Positions 7,481-17,106 of a stretch of DNA of 64,000 nt are shown in pieces. Both the position numbers and the translations under genes were made by a program. Origin of the DNA: Streptomyces sp. DH12 (lineage in GTDB: Bacteria; Actinomycetota; Actinomycetes; Streptomycetales; Streptomycetaceae); the NCBI RefSeq assembly GCF_020873895.1, contig NZ_JAHWGT010000016.1, positions 62,001-126,000 of the forward strand, read 5' to 3'. The first letter of the stretch is position 1. Each line of letters begins with the position of its first letter. The notes beneath the pieces were generated by a model. That model was not told where the DNA came from, made no database searches, and saw only the letters and a list, made by a program, of their open reading frames with translations.

Positions 7481-10393
7481 ATGTATACCCGTATGGCAGG
7501 CGTGGGGGCGGGTCGGTCCGGGCTGGGTGGTCGGCTTGTGGGTCCGGTGCGGGCGGTGTGGGCGAAGCATGATCGTGACTGTGATGGTTGGCTGCCGTTG
7601 TGGCGGCATATGGAGGACAGTGCTGCTGTAGCGGGGCTGTTGTGGGATCGGTGGTTGCCCGGCAGTGTGCGGTGTCTCATCGGGGAGGGGTTGCCTGAGG
7701 GGGAGGCGGACGGGCGGCAGTTGGCGGTGTGGCTGGCGGCTGTGCATGACATCGGGAAGGCGACGCCGGCGTTCGCGTGTCAGGTGGAGTTGCTTGCGGA
7801 CGTGATGCGTGATGCGGGGCTGGCGATGCGGGGCCTCGGGCAGGCTCGTGCGGATCGCCGGTTGGCGCCGCATGGGCTGGCCGGGCAGGTGCTGCTGTCG
7901 GAGTGGCTAGAGGAGCGGCAGGGATGGTCGGGACGGCAGTCGGGGCAGTTCGCGGTGGTCGTGGGCGGGCATCATGGGGTGCCACCGGATCATCCTCAGC
8001 TGAAGGATCTTTACGGCCATCCTGAGCTGCTGCGCTCGCCGGGTGAGTCCGAGGTGTTGTGGCGGCGTGTGCAGGATGAGCTGCTCGGGGCGTGTGCCGA
8101 GGAGTTCGAGGTGGCCGGGCGTCTTGGCGCTTGGCGGTCGGTGAAGCTGTCGCAGCCGGTGCAGGTGTTGTTGTCGGCGTTGGTGATCATGGCGGACTGG
8201 ATTGCGAGCAATCCGGATCTGTTCCCTTACTTTCCCGATGGTGCGTCGTGTTCGGGCGCGGAGCGGGTGGCGGCTGCGTGGGCTGGGCTTCGGTTGCCGG
8301 AGCCGTGGCGGCCGCAGGAGCCGCGGGGCGAGGTGGGGGAGCTGTTTGCGGCTCGGTTCGATCTTCCTGGGGGTGCGAAGCCGCGGCCGGTGCAGGAGGA
8401 GGCGGTGCGGCTGGCGCGGTCTTTGCCGGCGCCGGGGCTGATGGTGATCGAGGCTCCGATGGGGGAGGGGAAGACGGAGGCGGCTTTGGCGGTCGCTGAG
8501 GTCTTTGCTGCTCGGAGTGGTGCGGGTGGGGTGTTCTTCGCGTTGCCGACGATGGCGACGGGCAACGCGATGTTCGACCGGTTGTTGGAGTGGCTTGACC
8601 GGTTGCCGGTCGAGGATGGTGCGCGGCTGTCTGTGCTGCTGGCGCATTCGAAGGCGGCGTTGAACGATACGTTCGCCGGTCTGCTGCGTGCGGGGCGGCA
8701 GACGATCGCCGCGGTGGACGTCGACGGTGAGGCCCACGGTGGTGAGATCGAGGGCGGCTGTTCGGCTGGGGGGCGAGGGGCTCCTGCCGAGTTGGTGGCG
8801 CATCAGTGGTTGCGGGGGCGTAAGAAGGCGATGCTGTCGTCGTTCGTCGCCGGGACGGTCGATCAGCTGCTGTTCGCGGGGTTGAAGAGTCGGCACCTGG
8901 CGCTGCGGCATCTGGCGGTGGCGGGCAAGGTCGTCGTCATCGATGAGGCTCACGCGTACGACGCGTACATGAACGTCTACCTGGACCGGGTGTTGTCGTG
9001 GCTGGGTGAGTACCGGGTGCCGGTGGTGGTGCTGTCGGCGACGTTGCCGGCCGGGCGGCGGCGGGAGCTGGCCGAGGCGTATGCGGGTCGCGGTGCGGTG
9101 TCGGAGTTCGCCGTGCTGGAGGAGGCGGTGGGGTATCCGCTGCTGACCGCGGTCGCGCCGGGGGTGGCTGCGTTGGTGTGTGAGCCGGGTGCTTCGGGTC
9201 GTGGGGGTGCCGTGTGCTTGGAGCGGCTGGATGAGGGCGATCCGGGGGTGCTGGCGGATCGGCTGGAGGCCGAGCTTGAGGGCGGGGGGTGTGCGCTGGT
9301 GGTGCGCAACACCGTCGCGCGGGTGGTGGAGACCGCCAGGGTTTTGAGGAAGAGGTTCGGCGATGCGGCGGTGACCGTGGCGCATGCCCGCTTCCTCGAC
9401 CTGGATCGTGCGGCGAAGGACCGGGACCTGTTGGCGCGGTTCGGTCCGGACGACAAGCGTGCTGGTGAGCGGCCGGTCAGGCACATCGTGGTGGCCAGCC
9501 AGGTCGTGGAGCAGTCGCTGGATGTGGATTTCGATCTGCTGGTGAGTGACTTGTGTCCGGTGGACTTGCTGCTGCAGCGGATGGGTCGTTTGCACCGGCA
9601 CGAGCGGTGGCGGCCGGAGCGGTTGCGTGTCGCGCGGTGTCTGGTGAGCGGGGTGGACTGGTCGGCGGGGGTTCCTCGTGCGGTGCGGGGGTCGGTGAGC
9701 GTGTATGGGGAGTACGCGCTGCTGCGGTCGGCGGCTGTGTTGCTGCCGCACCTGGGTGAGGGTGGTCGTGCGGTGCGGCTGCCGGAGGACATCAGTCCCC
9801 TGGTGCAGGCGGCCTACGGTGATGGGCCGCTGGGCCCGGCCGGGTGGGCGCAGGCCATGGGCGCGGCGCGGGAGAAGCATCGCGTGCGCCGGTTGGAGCA
9901 GGGGCGCAAGGCGGAGACGTTCAGGATCGGGGAGGTGGGTCGGGCCGGTCGGCCGCTGCTGGGGTGGCTGGCGGCGGGGGTCGGTGATGCGGACGATACC
10001 CCGGTCGGGCAGGCCCAGGTCCGCGATGGCCGGGAGGCGCTGGAGGTGTTGGTGGTGCAGCGTCGCCAGGACGGGGTGCTGACGACGGTGCCGTGGCTGG
10101 GGAAGGGCCTGGGCGGGCTTGAGCTGCCGCTGGACGCGGTGCCGGCGCCGCGGGCCGCCCGGGCGGTGGCGGCGAGTGGTCTTCGTCTGCCGGTGCAGAT
10201 GTGTGTGCCCGGCGTGGTGGATGAGGTCATTGCCGGGCTGGAGCAGTTCTGCGTGCCGGCGTGGCAGTCCAAGGACAGTCCGTGGCTGGCCGGCCAGCTG
10301 ATCCTCGTTCTCGACGGCGATTGTCAGACCCGTCTGTCAGGCTTCCGCCTGACGTACAGCCAGGCCGATGGACTTGAGGTGACCGGTGCCTGA
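7481..10393 (+). CDS. cas3: CRISPR-associated helicase/nuclease Cas3 (type I-E)
   Basis: Cas3 is the effector nuclease-helicase that shreds target DNA after Cascade recognition. About 970 residues: an N-terminal HD nuclease domain (VHDIGKATPAF, HGLAGQVLL, GGHHGVPPD), then a superfamily 2 helicase with Walker A APMGEGKTEAAL, DEAH box VVIDEAHAYD, SAT motif VVLSATLP and motif VI LLQRMGRLHRH, and a C-terminal accessory region. All catalytic motifs are intact. The start is ambiguous: ATG 7481 is used, but an in-frame GTG at 7448 is possible and neither has a strong ribosome-binding site. The end overlaps cas8e by 8 bp, so the operon is tightly coupled. Confidence 0.96.
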   Translation: MYTRMAGVGAGRSGLGGRLVGPVRAVWAKHDRDCDGWLPLWRHMEDSAAVAGLLWDRWLPGSVRCLIGEGLPEGEADGRQLAVWLAAVHDIGKATPAFACQVELLADVMRDAGLAMRGLGQARADRRLAPHGLAGQVLLSEWLEERQGWSGRQSGQFAVVVGGHHGVPPDHPQLKDLYGHPELLRSPGESEVLWRRVQDELLGACAEEFEVAGRLGAWRSVKLSQPVQVLLSALVIMADWIASNPDLFPYFPDGASCSGAERVAAAWAGLRLPEPWRPQEPRGEVGELFAARFDLPGGAKPRPVQEEAVRLARSLPAPGLMVIEAPMGEGKTEAALAVAEVFAARSGAGGVFFALPTMATGNAMFDRLLEWLDRLPVEDGARLSVLLAHSKAALNDTFAGLLRAGRQTIAAVDVDGEAHGGEIEGGCSAGGRGAPAELVAHQWLRGRKKAMLSSFVAGTVDQLLFAGLKSRHLALRHLAVAGKVVVIDEAHAYDAYMNVYLDRVLSWLGEYRVPVVVLSATLPAGRRRELAEAYAGRGAVSEFAVLEEAVGYPLLTAVAPGVAALVCEPGASGRGGAVCLERLDEGDPGVLADRLEAELEGGGCALVVRNTVARVVETARVLRKRFGDAAVTVAHARFLDLDRAAKDRDLLARFGPDDKRAGERPVRHIVVASQVVEQSLDVDFDLLVSDLCPVDLLLQRMGRLHRHERWRPERLRVARCLVSGVDWSAGVPRAVRGSVSVYGEYALLRSAAVLLPHLGEGGRAVRLPEDISPLVQAAYGDGPLGPAGWAQAMGAAREKHRVRRLEQGRKAETFRIGEVGRAGRPLLGWLAAGVGDADDTPVGQAQVRDGREALEVLVVQRRQDGVLTTVPWLGKGLGGLELPLDAVPAPRAARAVAASGLRLPVQMCVPGVVDEVIAGLEQFCVPAWQSKDSPWLAGQLILVLDGDCQTRLSGFRLTYSQADGLEVTGA

Positions 10394-12119
10394 CCCGAGC
10401 AAGTCACAGCACGACGAGGTGCTGTCGTACGACCTGACCGAGCGGCCGTGGCTGCCCGTGCAGCGGTGCGATGGCAGCGAGGACTGTCTTTCCTTATCGG
10501 AGGTGTTCCGGCAGGCGGGGACGGTGCGCAGGCTCGTGGGGGAGGTGCCGACGCAGGAGTTCGCCCTGATGCGGCTCCTGCTCGCGATCGCGCATGACGC
10601 CCTGGACGGCCCCGCCGACATCGATGAGTGGGCCGAGCTGTGGGAGGAGCCCGACCGTCTGCACGAGGCGGTGGACCCTTACCTGGCTGCGCACCGGGGC
10701 CGGTTCGACCTGCTGCACCCTGAGGTGCCGTTCTTCCAGGTCGCCGGCTTGCGGACGGAACGCGACGAGGTGTTCTCCTTGAACCGGATCGTCGCTGACG
10801 TGCCGAACGGGGACCCCTTCTTCACCGCTCGTATGCCCGGTGCCGACCGGCTCGGCTTCGACGAAGCGGCCCGCTGGGTGGTGCACGCGCACGCCTACGA
10901 CACCTCCGGTATCAAGACCGGTACCGTAGGGGACCCGCGGGTCACAAAGGGCAAGGTCTACCCCCTGGGGCTGGGGTGGGCGGGGAACCTCGGCGGGGTC
11001 CTGGTCGAGGGCAACAGCCTGCTCGAGACCCTGCTGCTCAACCTGATCGCCACGGAGGACTCACCGGTCCACGCCGGCGAGGGCGACGCGCCGGCCTGGC
11101 GCCGTGACCCGTGCGGCCCGGGCCCCGCCCCGAGCGAGGAACTGGCCACCCGCCCCGACGGCGTGCGGGACCTGTACACGTGGCAGACGCGCCGGCTGAG
11201 GCTCTGCTTCAATGCCCAGGGCGTGAGCGGCGTGGTGCTCGGCTACGGCGACCCGCTGGCCCCGCACAACGCGCACACCCGCGAGCCCATGAGCGGGTGG
11301 CGGCGCAGCCAGGCGCAGGAGAAGAAGCTGCGTACCTCGCCGGTGTACCTGCCCCGGGAGCACCGGCCCGCCCGTTCGGCGTGGCGCGGGATCGGCTCGC
11401 TGATCGCCGACCAGGCACCGAAGGAGGCAGGGCAGGGCCCTGCGGCCGGGTTGCGGCCGGGCATCGTGCGGTGGGTGGCGCGGCTGTCCACCGAGGGGGT
11501 GCTGCCGCGCCGGTTTTTGATCCGGGCGCGGGTGGTGGGGGCGGTGTACGGCACTCAGCAGTCGGTGATCGACGAGATCGTCGACGACTCGGTCGCCATG
11601 GGCGTGGTGCTGCTGCACGAGCAGGACCCGCGGTACGCGATGACGGCGATCGACGCCGTCCGTGACGCCGAGGCCGCTGTCCGGGCGCTGGGTGACTTGG
11701 CCATGGACCTGACCCGGGCAGGCGGCGGGGAATCGGAGGCCGGGAAGAGCCAGGCGCTGGAGGCCGGGTACGCCACGCTGGATGACCCCTACCGGCAATG
11801 GCTGTTGCAGCTTGCCTCCGCCAAGGATCCGGCTCGCCGGCGCGAGGAGTGGCAGGACCTGGTCCACCGGCACATCAGCCGGCTCGGACGGCAGCTGGTG
11901 TGGGCCGCGGGCCGCAGGGCGTGGGAGGGCCGGATCGTCACGACCGCCCAGGGCAGCCGCTGGCTCAACGCCTCGGGATGCGACCTGTGGTTCAGGTCCC
12001 AGCTGAACAAGGCCCTGCCCCAGCGGGCCTCCCACACTTCCGCCAACGACGAGCCGCCGCCGGTTCCGGCGCAGCGCGCCGCCACAGACGCTTCCGACCC
12101 CTGCGAGGTGCCCGCGTGA
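10386..12119 (+). CDS. cas8e: Cascade large subunit Cas8e (Cse1)
   Basis: A 577-residue protein starting at GTG 10386. The opening MPDPSKSQHDEVLSYDLTER and then PWLPVQRCDGSEDCLSLSEV are typical of Cse1/CasA, the subunit that reads the PAM and recruits Cas3. Length fits the family (about 500-580). It overlaps cas3 upstream and shares GTGA with cas11 downstream (12116-12119). The C-terminal helical bundle is present, so no truncation is seen. Confidence 0.95.
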   Translation: MPDPSKSQHDEVLSYDLTERPWLPVQRCDGSEDCLSLSEVFRQAGTVRRLVGEVPTQEFALMRLLLAIAHDALDGPADIDEWAELWEEPDRLHEAVDPYLAAHRGRFDLLHPEVPFFQVAGLRTERDEVFSLNRIVADVPNGDPFFTARMPGADRLGFDEAARWVVHAHAYDTSGIKTGTVGDPRVTKGKVYPLGLGWAGNLGGVLVEGNSLLETLLLNLIATEDSPVHAGEGDAPAWRRDPCGPGPAPSEELATRPDGVRDLYTWQTRRLRLCFNAQGVSGVVLGYGDPLAPHNAHTREPMSGWRRSQAQEKKLRTSPVYLPREHRPARSAWRGIGSLIADQAPKEAGQGPAAGLRPGIVRWVARLSTEGVLPRRFLIRARVVGAVYGTQQSVIDEIVDDSVAMGVVLLHEQDPRYAMTAIDAVRDAEAAVRALGDLAMDLTRAGGGESEAGKSQALEAGYATLDDPYRQWLLQLASAKDPARRREEWQDLVHRHISRLGRQLVWAAGRRAWEGRIVTTAQGSRWLNASGCDLWFRSQLNKALPQRASHTSANDEPPPVPAQRAATDASDPCEVPA

Positions 12120-12814
12120 CCGCCGTCTCCCCGACCGCAGCCCCCTCCGACCGTCTGGGCATCGTCGGCCGACTGGCCGCATCCCGCATCACCCAGCTGC
12201 AGAAGGGCTACCTCAACGACGACGGGGCCGCCGTGGCCACGCTGGCCCGGCTGCGGACCGCCGCGGGCAAGGACGCGATGTCCATCCCGCAGCTGTGGGG
12301 CCTGATCGACACCAGCCCGCTGTACGAGCGGCCGAAGGACGCGGCTGTCAGGCCGCTGCGTGAACACGAACTGCAGTGGGCGGAGCAGGCCTTCCACGCC
12401 GCGCTCAGCCTGTGGGCCGTGCACCAGCAGTCCCGACGAACCGAAATGCACCACGGCGCACGCCCCTACCGCGGGGAGCTGGGAGCGGCGGTCCGGCGGC
12501 TGATGCCGGCGAACGAGATCGACGAAGCGGTCCACAAGCGTTTCGTCCGCGCCGGCACCGCGCCAAGCTGGCCCCGCCTGGCCCAGCGGCTGCGCGACCT
12601 GGTCGTGCTGCTGCGCCAGGCGGGCGTGCCCTTGGACTACGCCCTGCTCGCCGATCAGCTCTACACCTGGCGGCAGCCCGGCGGCCCGCAGGCGGTGCGC
12701 GCCGCGTGGGGCCGGTCGTTCAACGCCTACCGTCCCGCCGCCGATGCCGCGGGCACGGACAACGACAACACCTCTGACACTCGATCCAGCGAAACGGACA
12801 AGGACGCCTCGTGA
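12116..12814 (+). CDS. cse2: Cascade small subunit Cas11 (Cse2)
   Basis: A 232-residue helical protein from GTG 12116, which overlaps the cas8e stop by 4 bp. The N-terminal IVGRLAASRITQLQKGYLND and the helical WAEQAFHAALSLWAVHQQS are Cse2 hallmarks. It forms the belly of Cascade along the crRNA-target hybrid. The last 20 residues, rich in Asp, Ser and Thr, look disordered. It overlaps cas7e by 4 bp. Confidence 0.94.
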   Translation: MTAVSPTAAPSDRLGIVGRLAASRITQLQKGYLNDDGAAVATLARLRTAAGKDAMSIPQLWGLIDTSPLYERPKDAAVRPLREHELQWAEQAFHAALSLWAVHQQSRRTEMHHGARPYRGELGAAVRRLMPANEIDEAVHKRFVRAGTAPSWPRLAQRLRDLVVLLRQAGVPLDYALLADQLYTWRQPGGPQAVRAAWGRSFNAYRPAADAAGTDNDNTSDTRSSETDKDAS

Positions 12815-14001
12815 GCCGCATCATCGTCGACGTACACGCCCTGCAGACCGTCCCGCCGAGCAACCTGAACCGCGACGACACCGGCTCACCCAAGACAGCC
12901 CTGTACGGCGGCGTGCCGCGGGCCCGCGTCTCGAGCCAGGCGTGGAAGCGCGCCACCCGTGAGCACTTCAACCGCACCCTCGACGCCTCGCAGCTGGGCG
13001 TGCGGACCAAGCGTGTCGCCGAGCTCCTCGCGGAGCGCATCGAGCGGCTCGAGCCTTCCCTGGAAGGGGCGCCCGAGGCCCTGACGCTGGCCGCGGAGAC
13101 GCTGAAGGCCGCGACCGGATCCAAGATCGAGGTTCCCAAGCGGAAAGCGGACGCTGCGAAGAAGTCCGGCGAGAAGGAGCCGGCGCCCGAGGCGTCGTAC
13201 TTGATGTTCCTCAGCACACGCCAGCTGGACCGCCTCGCCGAGATCGCCGTCGAGGGTGCCAAGGACATCAGCGCGTTCTTCAAGGACAAGGAGAACAAGG
13301 CCCGCGCCCGGGAGGCGGCCGACACCCGCCACTCCGTCGACATCGCCCTGTTCGGCCGGATGGTCGCCGACTCCGCCGACATCAACGTCGACGCCGCCGC
13401 CCAGGTCGCCCACGCCATCAGCGTCCACCAGGTGGAAACCGAGTCCGACTACTTCACGGCCGTCGACGACCGCAACAGCGACGCCGAGCCGGGCGCCGGA
13501 ATGATCGGCACCATCGACTTCAACTCCTCCACCCTCTACCGCTACGCGGCCTTGGACGTGAACCTGCTGGCCGCCAACCTCGGCAAGGGACTGCGCGAGG
13601 ACGAACCCGCGGCCGCGCCTGTGCAGCGCGCGGTCGAGGCGTTCCTCGACGGCTTCGTCGCCTCCCTGCCCACCGGGAAGATCAACACCTTCGGCAACCA
13701 CACCCTGCCCGAAGCCGTCATCGTCAAGATCCGCTCCAGTCGCCCCATCAGCTACGTCGGTGCCTTCGAGAACCCCGTCGGCAGCAACGGCGCCGGCCAC
13801 GTCCGCGGCGCCTGCGAGCAGCTCGCCGCTCACGCCACCGAGATCGAGCGCGCGTACGGCGACACCAGCACCAGCGCCTGGGTCCTGCGCCTGGGCACGA
13901 GCACCGAACCCCTCGCCGCCCTCGGCAGCGAGGTCTCCAGCCTCTCCCAGCTCGTCGACACGGTCGGACAGGCCGTTGCCGAACGCCTGGAGCGGCAGTG
14001 A
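12811..14001 (+). CDS. cas7e: Cascade backbone subunit Cas7e (Cse4)
   Basis: A 396-residue RAMP protein from GTG 12811. It shows the family signature NLNRDDTGSPKTALYGGVPR followed by ARVSSQAWKRATR near the N-terminus, then AVDDRNSDAEPGAGMIGTID and GHVRGACEQLAAHA. Several copies would coat the crRNA spacer. Residues 95-130 (EVPKRKADAAKKSGEKEPAP) form a charged insert common in actinobacterial members. It overlaps cas5e by 4 bp. Confidence 0.95.
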   Translation: MSRIIVDVHALQTVPPSNLNRDDTGSPKTALYGGVPRARVSSQAWKRATREHFNRTLDASQLGVRTKRVAELLAERIERLEPSLEGAPEALTLAAETLKAATGSKIEVPKRKADAAKKSGEKEPAPEASYLMFLSTRQLDRLAEIAVEGAKDISAFFKDKENKARAREAADTRHSVDIALFGRMVADSADINVDAAAQVAHAISVHQVETESDYFTAVDDRNSDAEPGAGMIGTIDFNSSTLYRYAALDVNLLAANLGKGLREDEPAAAPVQRAVEAFLDGFVASLPTGKINTFGNHTLPEAVIVKIRSSRPISYVGAFENPVGSNGAGHVRGACEQLAAHATEIERAYGDTSTSAWVLRLGTSTEPLAALGSEVSSLSQLVDTVGQAVAERLERQ

Positions 14002-14711
14002 GCGTCCTGACCCTGCAGCTGGCCGGCCCCCTGCAGTCGTGGGGGGCCTCGGCCCGCTTCGCCCGGCGCACCACCGAAAGCGCACCCACCAAGAGCGGCG
14101 TCATCGGCCTCCTGGCCGCCGCCCAGGGCCGCGCCCGCCACACACCGATCGACGACCTCGCGGCCCTGCGCTTCGCCGTCCGCCTCGACCAGCCCGGCCA
14201 GCGCCTGCGCGACTACCAGACCGCACACCACCAGGTCAGCGAAAAGTCCATGCCGGTCTCCGAACGCTTCTACCTCGCCGACGCCGTGTTCGTCGCCGCG
14301 GTGGAAGGCGACGACACCCTCATCCGCACCCTGCACCAGGCCGTGCGCGACCCAGGCTTCCTGCCCTTCCTGGGCCGACGCTCATGCCCGCCGTCCCGGC
14401 CCGTCGACCTCGCCGTCCACGACAGCGACCTCGAGCAGGCCCTGGCCGACGAACCCTGGCACGCCTCCACCTGGTACCAGCGCCAGCGCCGCCGCGACGC
14501 CACCATCGAGCTGACCGTCCTGCTGGAAAGCAGGGACGGTACCGGTGACGTGCTGCGCGATCAGCCCGTGAGCTTCGCCGCCGACCGCCGCCTGCACGCC
14601 CTGCGCACCATCACGACCACCACGGTCACCGTCCCCAACCCCCTGGCCGTCCCCAGGCCGGCCGTGCCCCGACACGACCCGGTCAGCCACCTGCAAGCGG
14701 AGAGCGCCTGA
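13998..14711 (+). CDS. cas5e: Cascade subunit Cas5e
   Basis: A 237-residue RAMP protein from GTG 13998. The N-terminus LTLQLAGPLQSWGASARFA and TTESAPTKSGVIGLLAAAQG are diagnostic of Cas5e, which grips the 5' handle of the crRNA. KSMPVSERFYLADAVFVAAV and FLGRRSCPPSRPV follow. The stop overlaps the cas6e ATG by one base. Confidence 0.95.
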   Translation: MSVLTLQLAGPLQSWGASARFARRTTESAPTKSGVIGLLAAAQGRARHTPIDDLAALRFAVRLDQPGQRLRDYQTAHHQVSEKSMPVSERFYLADAVFVAAVEGDDTLIRTLHQAVRDPGFLPFLGRRSCPPSRPVDLAVHDSDLEQALADEPWHASTWYQRQRRRDATIELTVLLESRDGTGDVLRDQPVSFAADRRLHALRTITTTTVTVPNPLAVPRPAVPRHDPVSHLQAESA

Positions 14712-15445
14712 TGTATCTGACCCGGTTCCGTGTGAACACCGCGCGACCCGGCTCGCGCCGCTTGCTGTCCTCACCCCAGGCGATCCACGCCGCAGTCATG
14801 TCGTCCTTCCCCCACCTGCTGCCCACCGGCGACGACACCCCCCGCGTCCTGTGGCGCATCGACCACAACGCCCGAGCCGAGATCCTCCTCTACATCGTCA
14901 GCCCCGACCAGCCGGACCTGACCCACCTCGTCGAACAAGCCGGCTGGCCCGCCGCGGCCGCGAACGCCACCGCCGATCCCCGCCTGCGCGGCTGGCAAAG
15001 CTACTCCTACGCGCCGTTCCTCGAGCGGATCACCCCCGGCTCCACCTGGGGCTTCCGCCTCACCGCCAACCCGGTGCACCACATCCGCCGTAAGGAAGGC
15101 GAACCGAAGAAGCGCACTGCCCACATCACACCGGGGCACCAGATGCGGTGGCTGCTGGAGAGGCAGGAGCGATCAGGCTTCCGGATCCTGACCAAGCCCG
15201 CCGACCGGCGACTCACGGACCACGGGAACGAGCACGACCTGATCGTCCACAACCGACGAGACCTGCGCTTCAGCAAGTCCCCCGACACCACCCAGGCCAA
15301 GCACAGCGTCAGCGTGCTGGCCGTCACCTTCGACGGACGCCTCGAAGTCACCGACCCCACCGCGCTGCGCCGCACCCTCACCGCGGGCCTCGGCAAGGCC
15401 AAGGCCTACGGCTGCGGACTGATGACCCTCGCCCCGTTGGGATGA
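14711..15445 (+). CDS. cas6e: crRNA-processing endoribonuclease Cas6e (Cse3)
   Basis: A 244-residue protein, MYLTRFRVNTARPGSRRLLS at the start and the glycine-rich Cas6 loop GLGKAKAYGCGLMTLAPLG at the end. It cleaves the pre-crRNA 3' of each repeat hairpin and stays bound. His residues near the N-terminus (AIHAAVMSSFPHLLP) include the likely general acid. One enzyme must process four repeat loop types (CCGC, CTGC, ACCC, GCCC), which suggests loop-tolerant recognition through the conserved stem. Confidence 0.95.
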   Translation: MYLTRFRVNTARPGSRRLLSSPQAIHAAVMSSFPHLLPTGDDTPRVLWRIDHNARAEILLYIVSPDQPDLTHLVEQAGWPAAAANATADPRLRGWQSYSYAPFLERITPGSTWGFRLTANPVHHIRRKEGEPKKRTAHITPGHQMRWLLERQERSGFRILTKPADRRLTDHGNEHDLIVHNRRDLRFSKSPDTTQAKHSVSVLAVTFDGRLEVTDPTALRRTLTAGLGKAKAYGCGLMTLAPLG

Positions 15446-15449
15446 CCCC

Positions 15450-16394
15450 ATGACGACCACCATCAGTGCCCGACCGGCCGCCGGACCGCGCGAACTGACC
15501 CGTGCCAGCGACCGTCTCTCCTTCGTCTACCTGGAGCGATGCACCGTCCACCGTGACGCGAACGCCATCATCGCCGAGGACGCGGACGGTGTCACACACA
15601 TCCCGTCGGCCACCATCGGCACCCTCCTCCTGGGACCTGGCACACGCGTCACCCACCAAGCCATGTCCGTGCTCGGCGAATCAGGGGCAGCAGTCGCCTG
15701 GGTCGGCGAGCAAGGGGTGCGCTACTACGCCGGCGGACGCGCCCTCACCAGATCCTCCGCCCTCGTCGAAGCCCAGGCGATCCGATGGGCCAACCTCCGA
15801 AGCCGCATCGCCGTCGCCCGGGCCATGTACCGGCTGCGGTTCCCCGACGAGGACCCGGCCGCCTACCGGCGCCAAGAACTCCTGGGCCGTGAAGGAGCCC
15901 GCGTCAAAGAGTGCTACCGACGCGAGGCCGCCCGCACCGGCTTCCCATGGCGCGGCCGGCACTACGACCGCAACAACTTCGCCGCAGGCGACGCCGCGAA
16001 CCAAGCCATCACGGCAGCAGCCCAGTGCATGTACGGCATCAGCCACGCCGTCGTCGCCGCGCTGGGCTGCAGTCCCGGTCTGGGGTTCGTCCACTCCGGC
16101 CACGAACTGTCGTTCGTCCTGGACATCGCCGACCTGTACAAGACGGAGATCGGCATCCCTCTCGCCTTCGACATCGCGGCGGAAGGCGAGGAGGACGTCG
16201 CACCCCGCACCCGCCGAGCACTACGCGACCGCATCAACCAGACACGTCTGCTCGACCGCTGTGTCAACGACATCACCCAACTGCTCGCACCAACGCCCGC
16301 CCACCACGATGAAGCCGACATCGTCACCCTGCAGAGCGACAGCGGACTCCACCTGGCATCCGGCAGGAACTACGCCGACGAGGACCTCTGGTGA
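15450..16394 (+). CDS. cas1: CRISPR integrase Cas1 (type I-E)
   Basis: A 314-residue protein from ATG 15450. The expected metal ligands are visible: Glu in RRQELLGREGARVKECY, and His and Asp in SGHELSFVLDIADLYK. With Cas2 it inserts new spacers at the leader end of an array. The leader-proximal ends of A1, A4, A5, A6 and A7 are regular, which fits an active acquisition machine, at least until recently. It overlaps cas2 by 4 bp. Confidence 0.96.
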   Translation: MTTTISARPAAGPRELTRASDRLSFVYLERCTVHRDANAIIAEDADGVTHIPSATIGTLLLGPGTRVTHQAMSVLGESGAAVAWVGEQGVRYYAGGRALTRSSALVEAQAIRWANLRSRIAVARAMYRLRFPDEDPAAYRRQELLGREGARVKECYRREAARTGFPWRGRHYDRNNFAAGDAANQAITAAAQCMYGISHAVVAALGCSPGLGFVHSGHELSFVLDIADLYKTEIGIPLAFDIAAEGEEDVAPRTRRALRDRINQTRLLDRCVNDITQLLAPTPAHHDEADIVTLQSDSGLHLASGRNYADEDLW

Positions 16395-16741
16395 CCGTCA
16401 TCGTCCTGACCAACTTCCCAGCCGGCTTACGAGGGCTCCTCACCCGATGGCTCCTGGAAATCTCCCCCGGCGTCTTCATCGGGAGCCCCTCCTCCCGCGT
16501 CCGAGACACACTGTGGCACGAAGTACAGCAGCACACGGGCCAAGGCCGCGCCCTCCTCGCCCACACCACCAACACAGAACAAGGCTTCGCCTTCCGCACC
16601 CACGATCACAAGTGGCACCCGGTCGACCACGAAGGCCTCACACTCATCCGGCGTCCCAGCCAAACAACCGAAGCACCACCATCTCCCCCGACAATCGGGT
16701 GGAGCCGCGCCTCCAAGCGACGGCGCTTCGGAACGAGATAG
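16391..16741 (+). CDS. cas2: CRISPR-associated protein Cas2 (type I-E, CasB-type)
   Basis: A 116-residue protein from GTG 16391. MTVIVLTNFPAGLRGLLTRW and LLEISPGVFIGSPSSRVRD are the classic type I-E Cas2 N-terminus. It is the structural partner of Cas1 in spacer integration. A C-terminal tail (IRRPSQTTEAPPSPPTIGWS and on) extends past the core fold. It is the last gene of the operon; about 120 nt later degenerate repeats begin. Confidence 0.95.
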   Translation: MTVIVLTNFPAGLRGLLTRWLLEISPGVFIGSPSSRVRDTLWHEVQQHTGQGRALLAHTTNTEQGFAFRTHDHKWHPVDHEGLTLIRRPSQTTEAPPSPPTIGWSRASKRRRFGTR

Positions 16742-16863
16742 TCAGTACTAGCCACCCCCAGGCAAGCAGTCGAACTGAGGGGCGCGCAAGGGCAAGCGCT
16801 TCCACCAAGCCCAGAGAGCATGTCGAAGTTTCGACTGCCCAGCGCACGTACGTGGGCACCACG

Positions 16864-17074
16864 GGGACCATTCCCGCTCGCCCTGGGAGCATGGCGCCCG
16901 AGAGCAGGCGGAACCGGACGCTGGGACATCCCCAACGGCGGGGAGGGGGACGACGGGCAGCAACAGACACCGTGCGCGAGGCCCAGGGCTACTCCCGCGG
17001 GCGGGGGGGACACCACCGCCCGTACGCATGGAGTGGGAGGGAGCCGGGACCGCCCCCGCAGTGACGGGGAGCAC
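16864..17074 (-). repeat. decayed CRISPR repeats at the distal end of A7
   Basis: Four repeat-like units start at 16864, 16923, 16986 and 17046, about 60 nt apart, with many substitutions. They continue the period of A7 and are its oldest, decayed end. The region between the cas2 stop and 16864 shows nothing else. Confidence 0.7.
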
Positions 17075-17106
17075 GGACGCCAGCCGGTCCGGTAGTACCG
17101 CACAAG

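Noticed and set aside
7907-9880. A 657-codon minus-strand frame
   Set aside because: It lies opposite cas3, whose helicase motifs fix the coding strand; high-GC DNA often gives open antisense frames.
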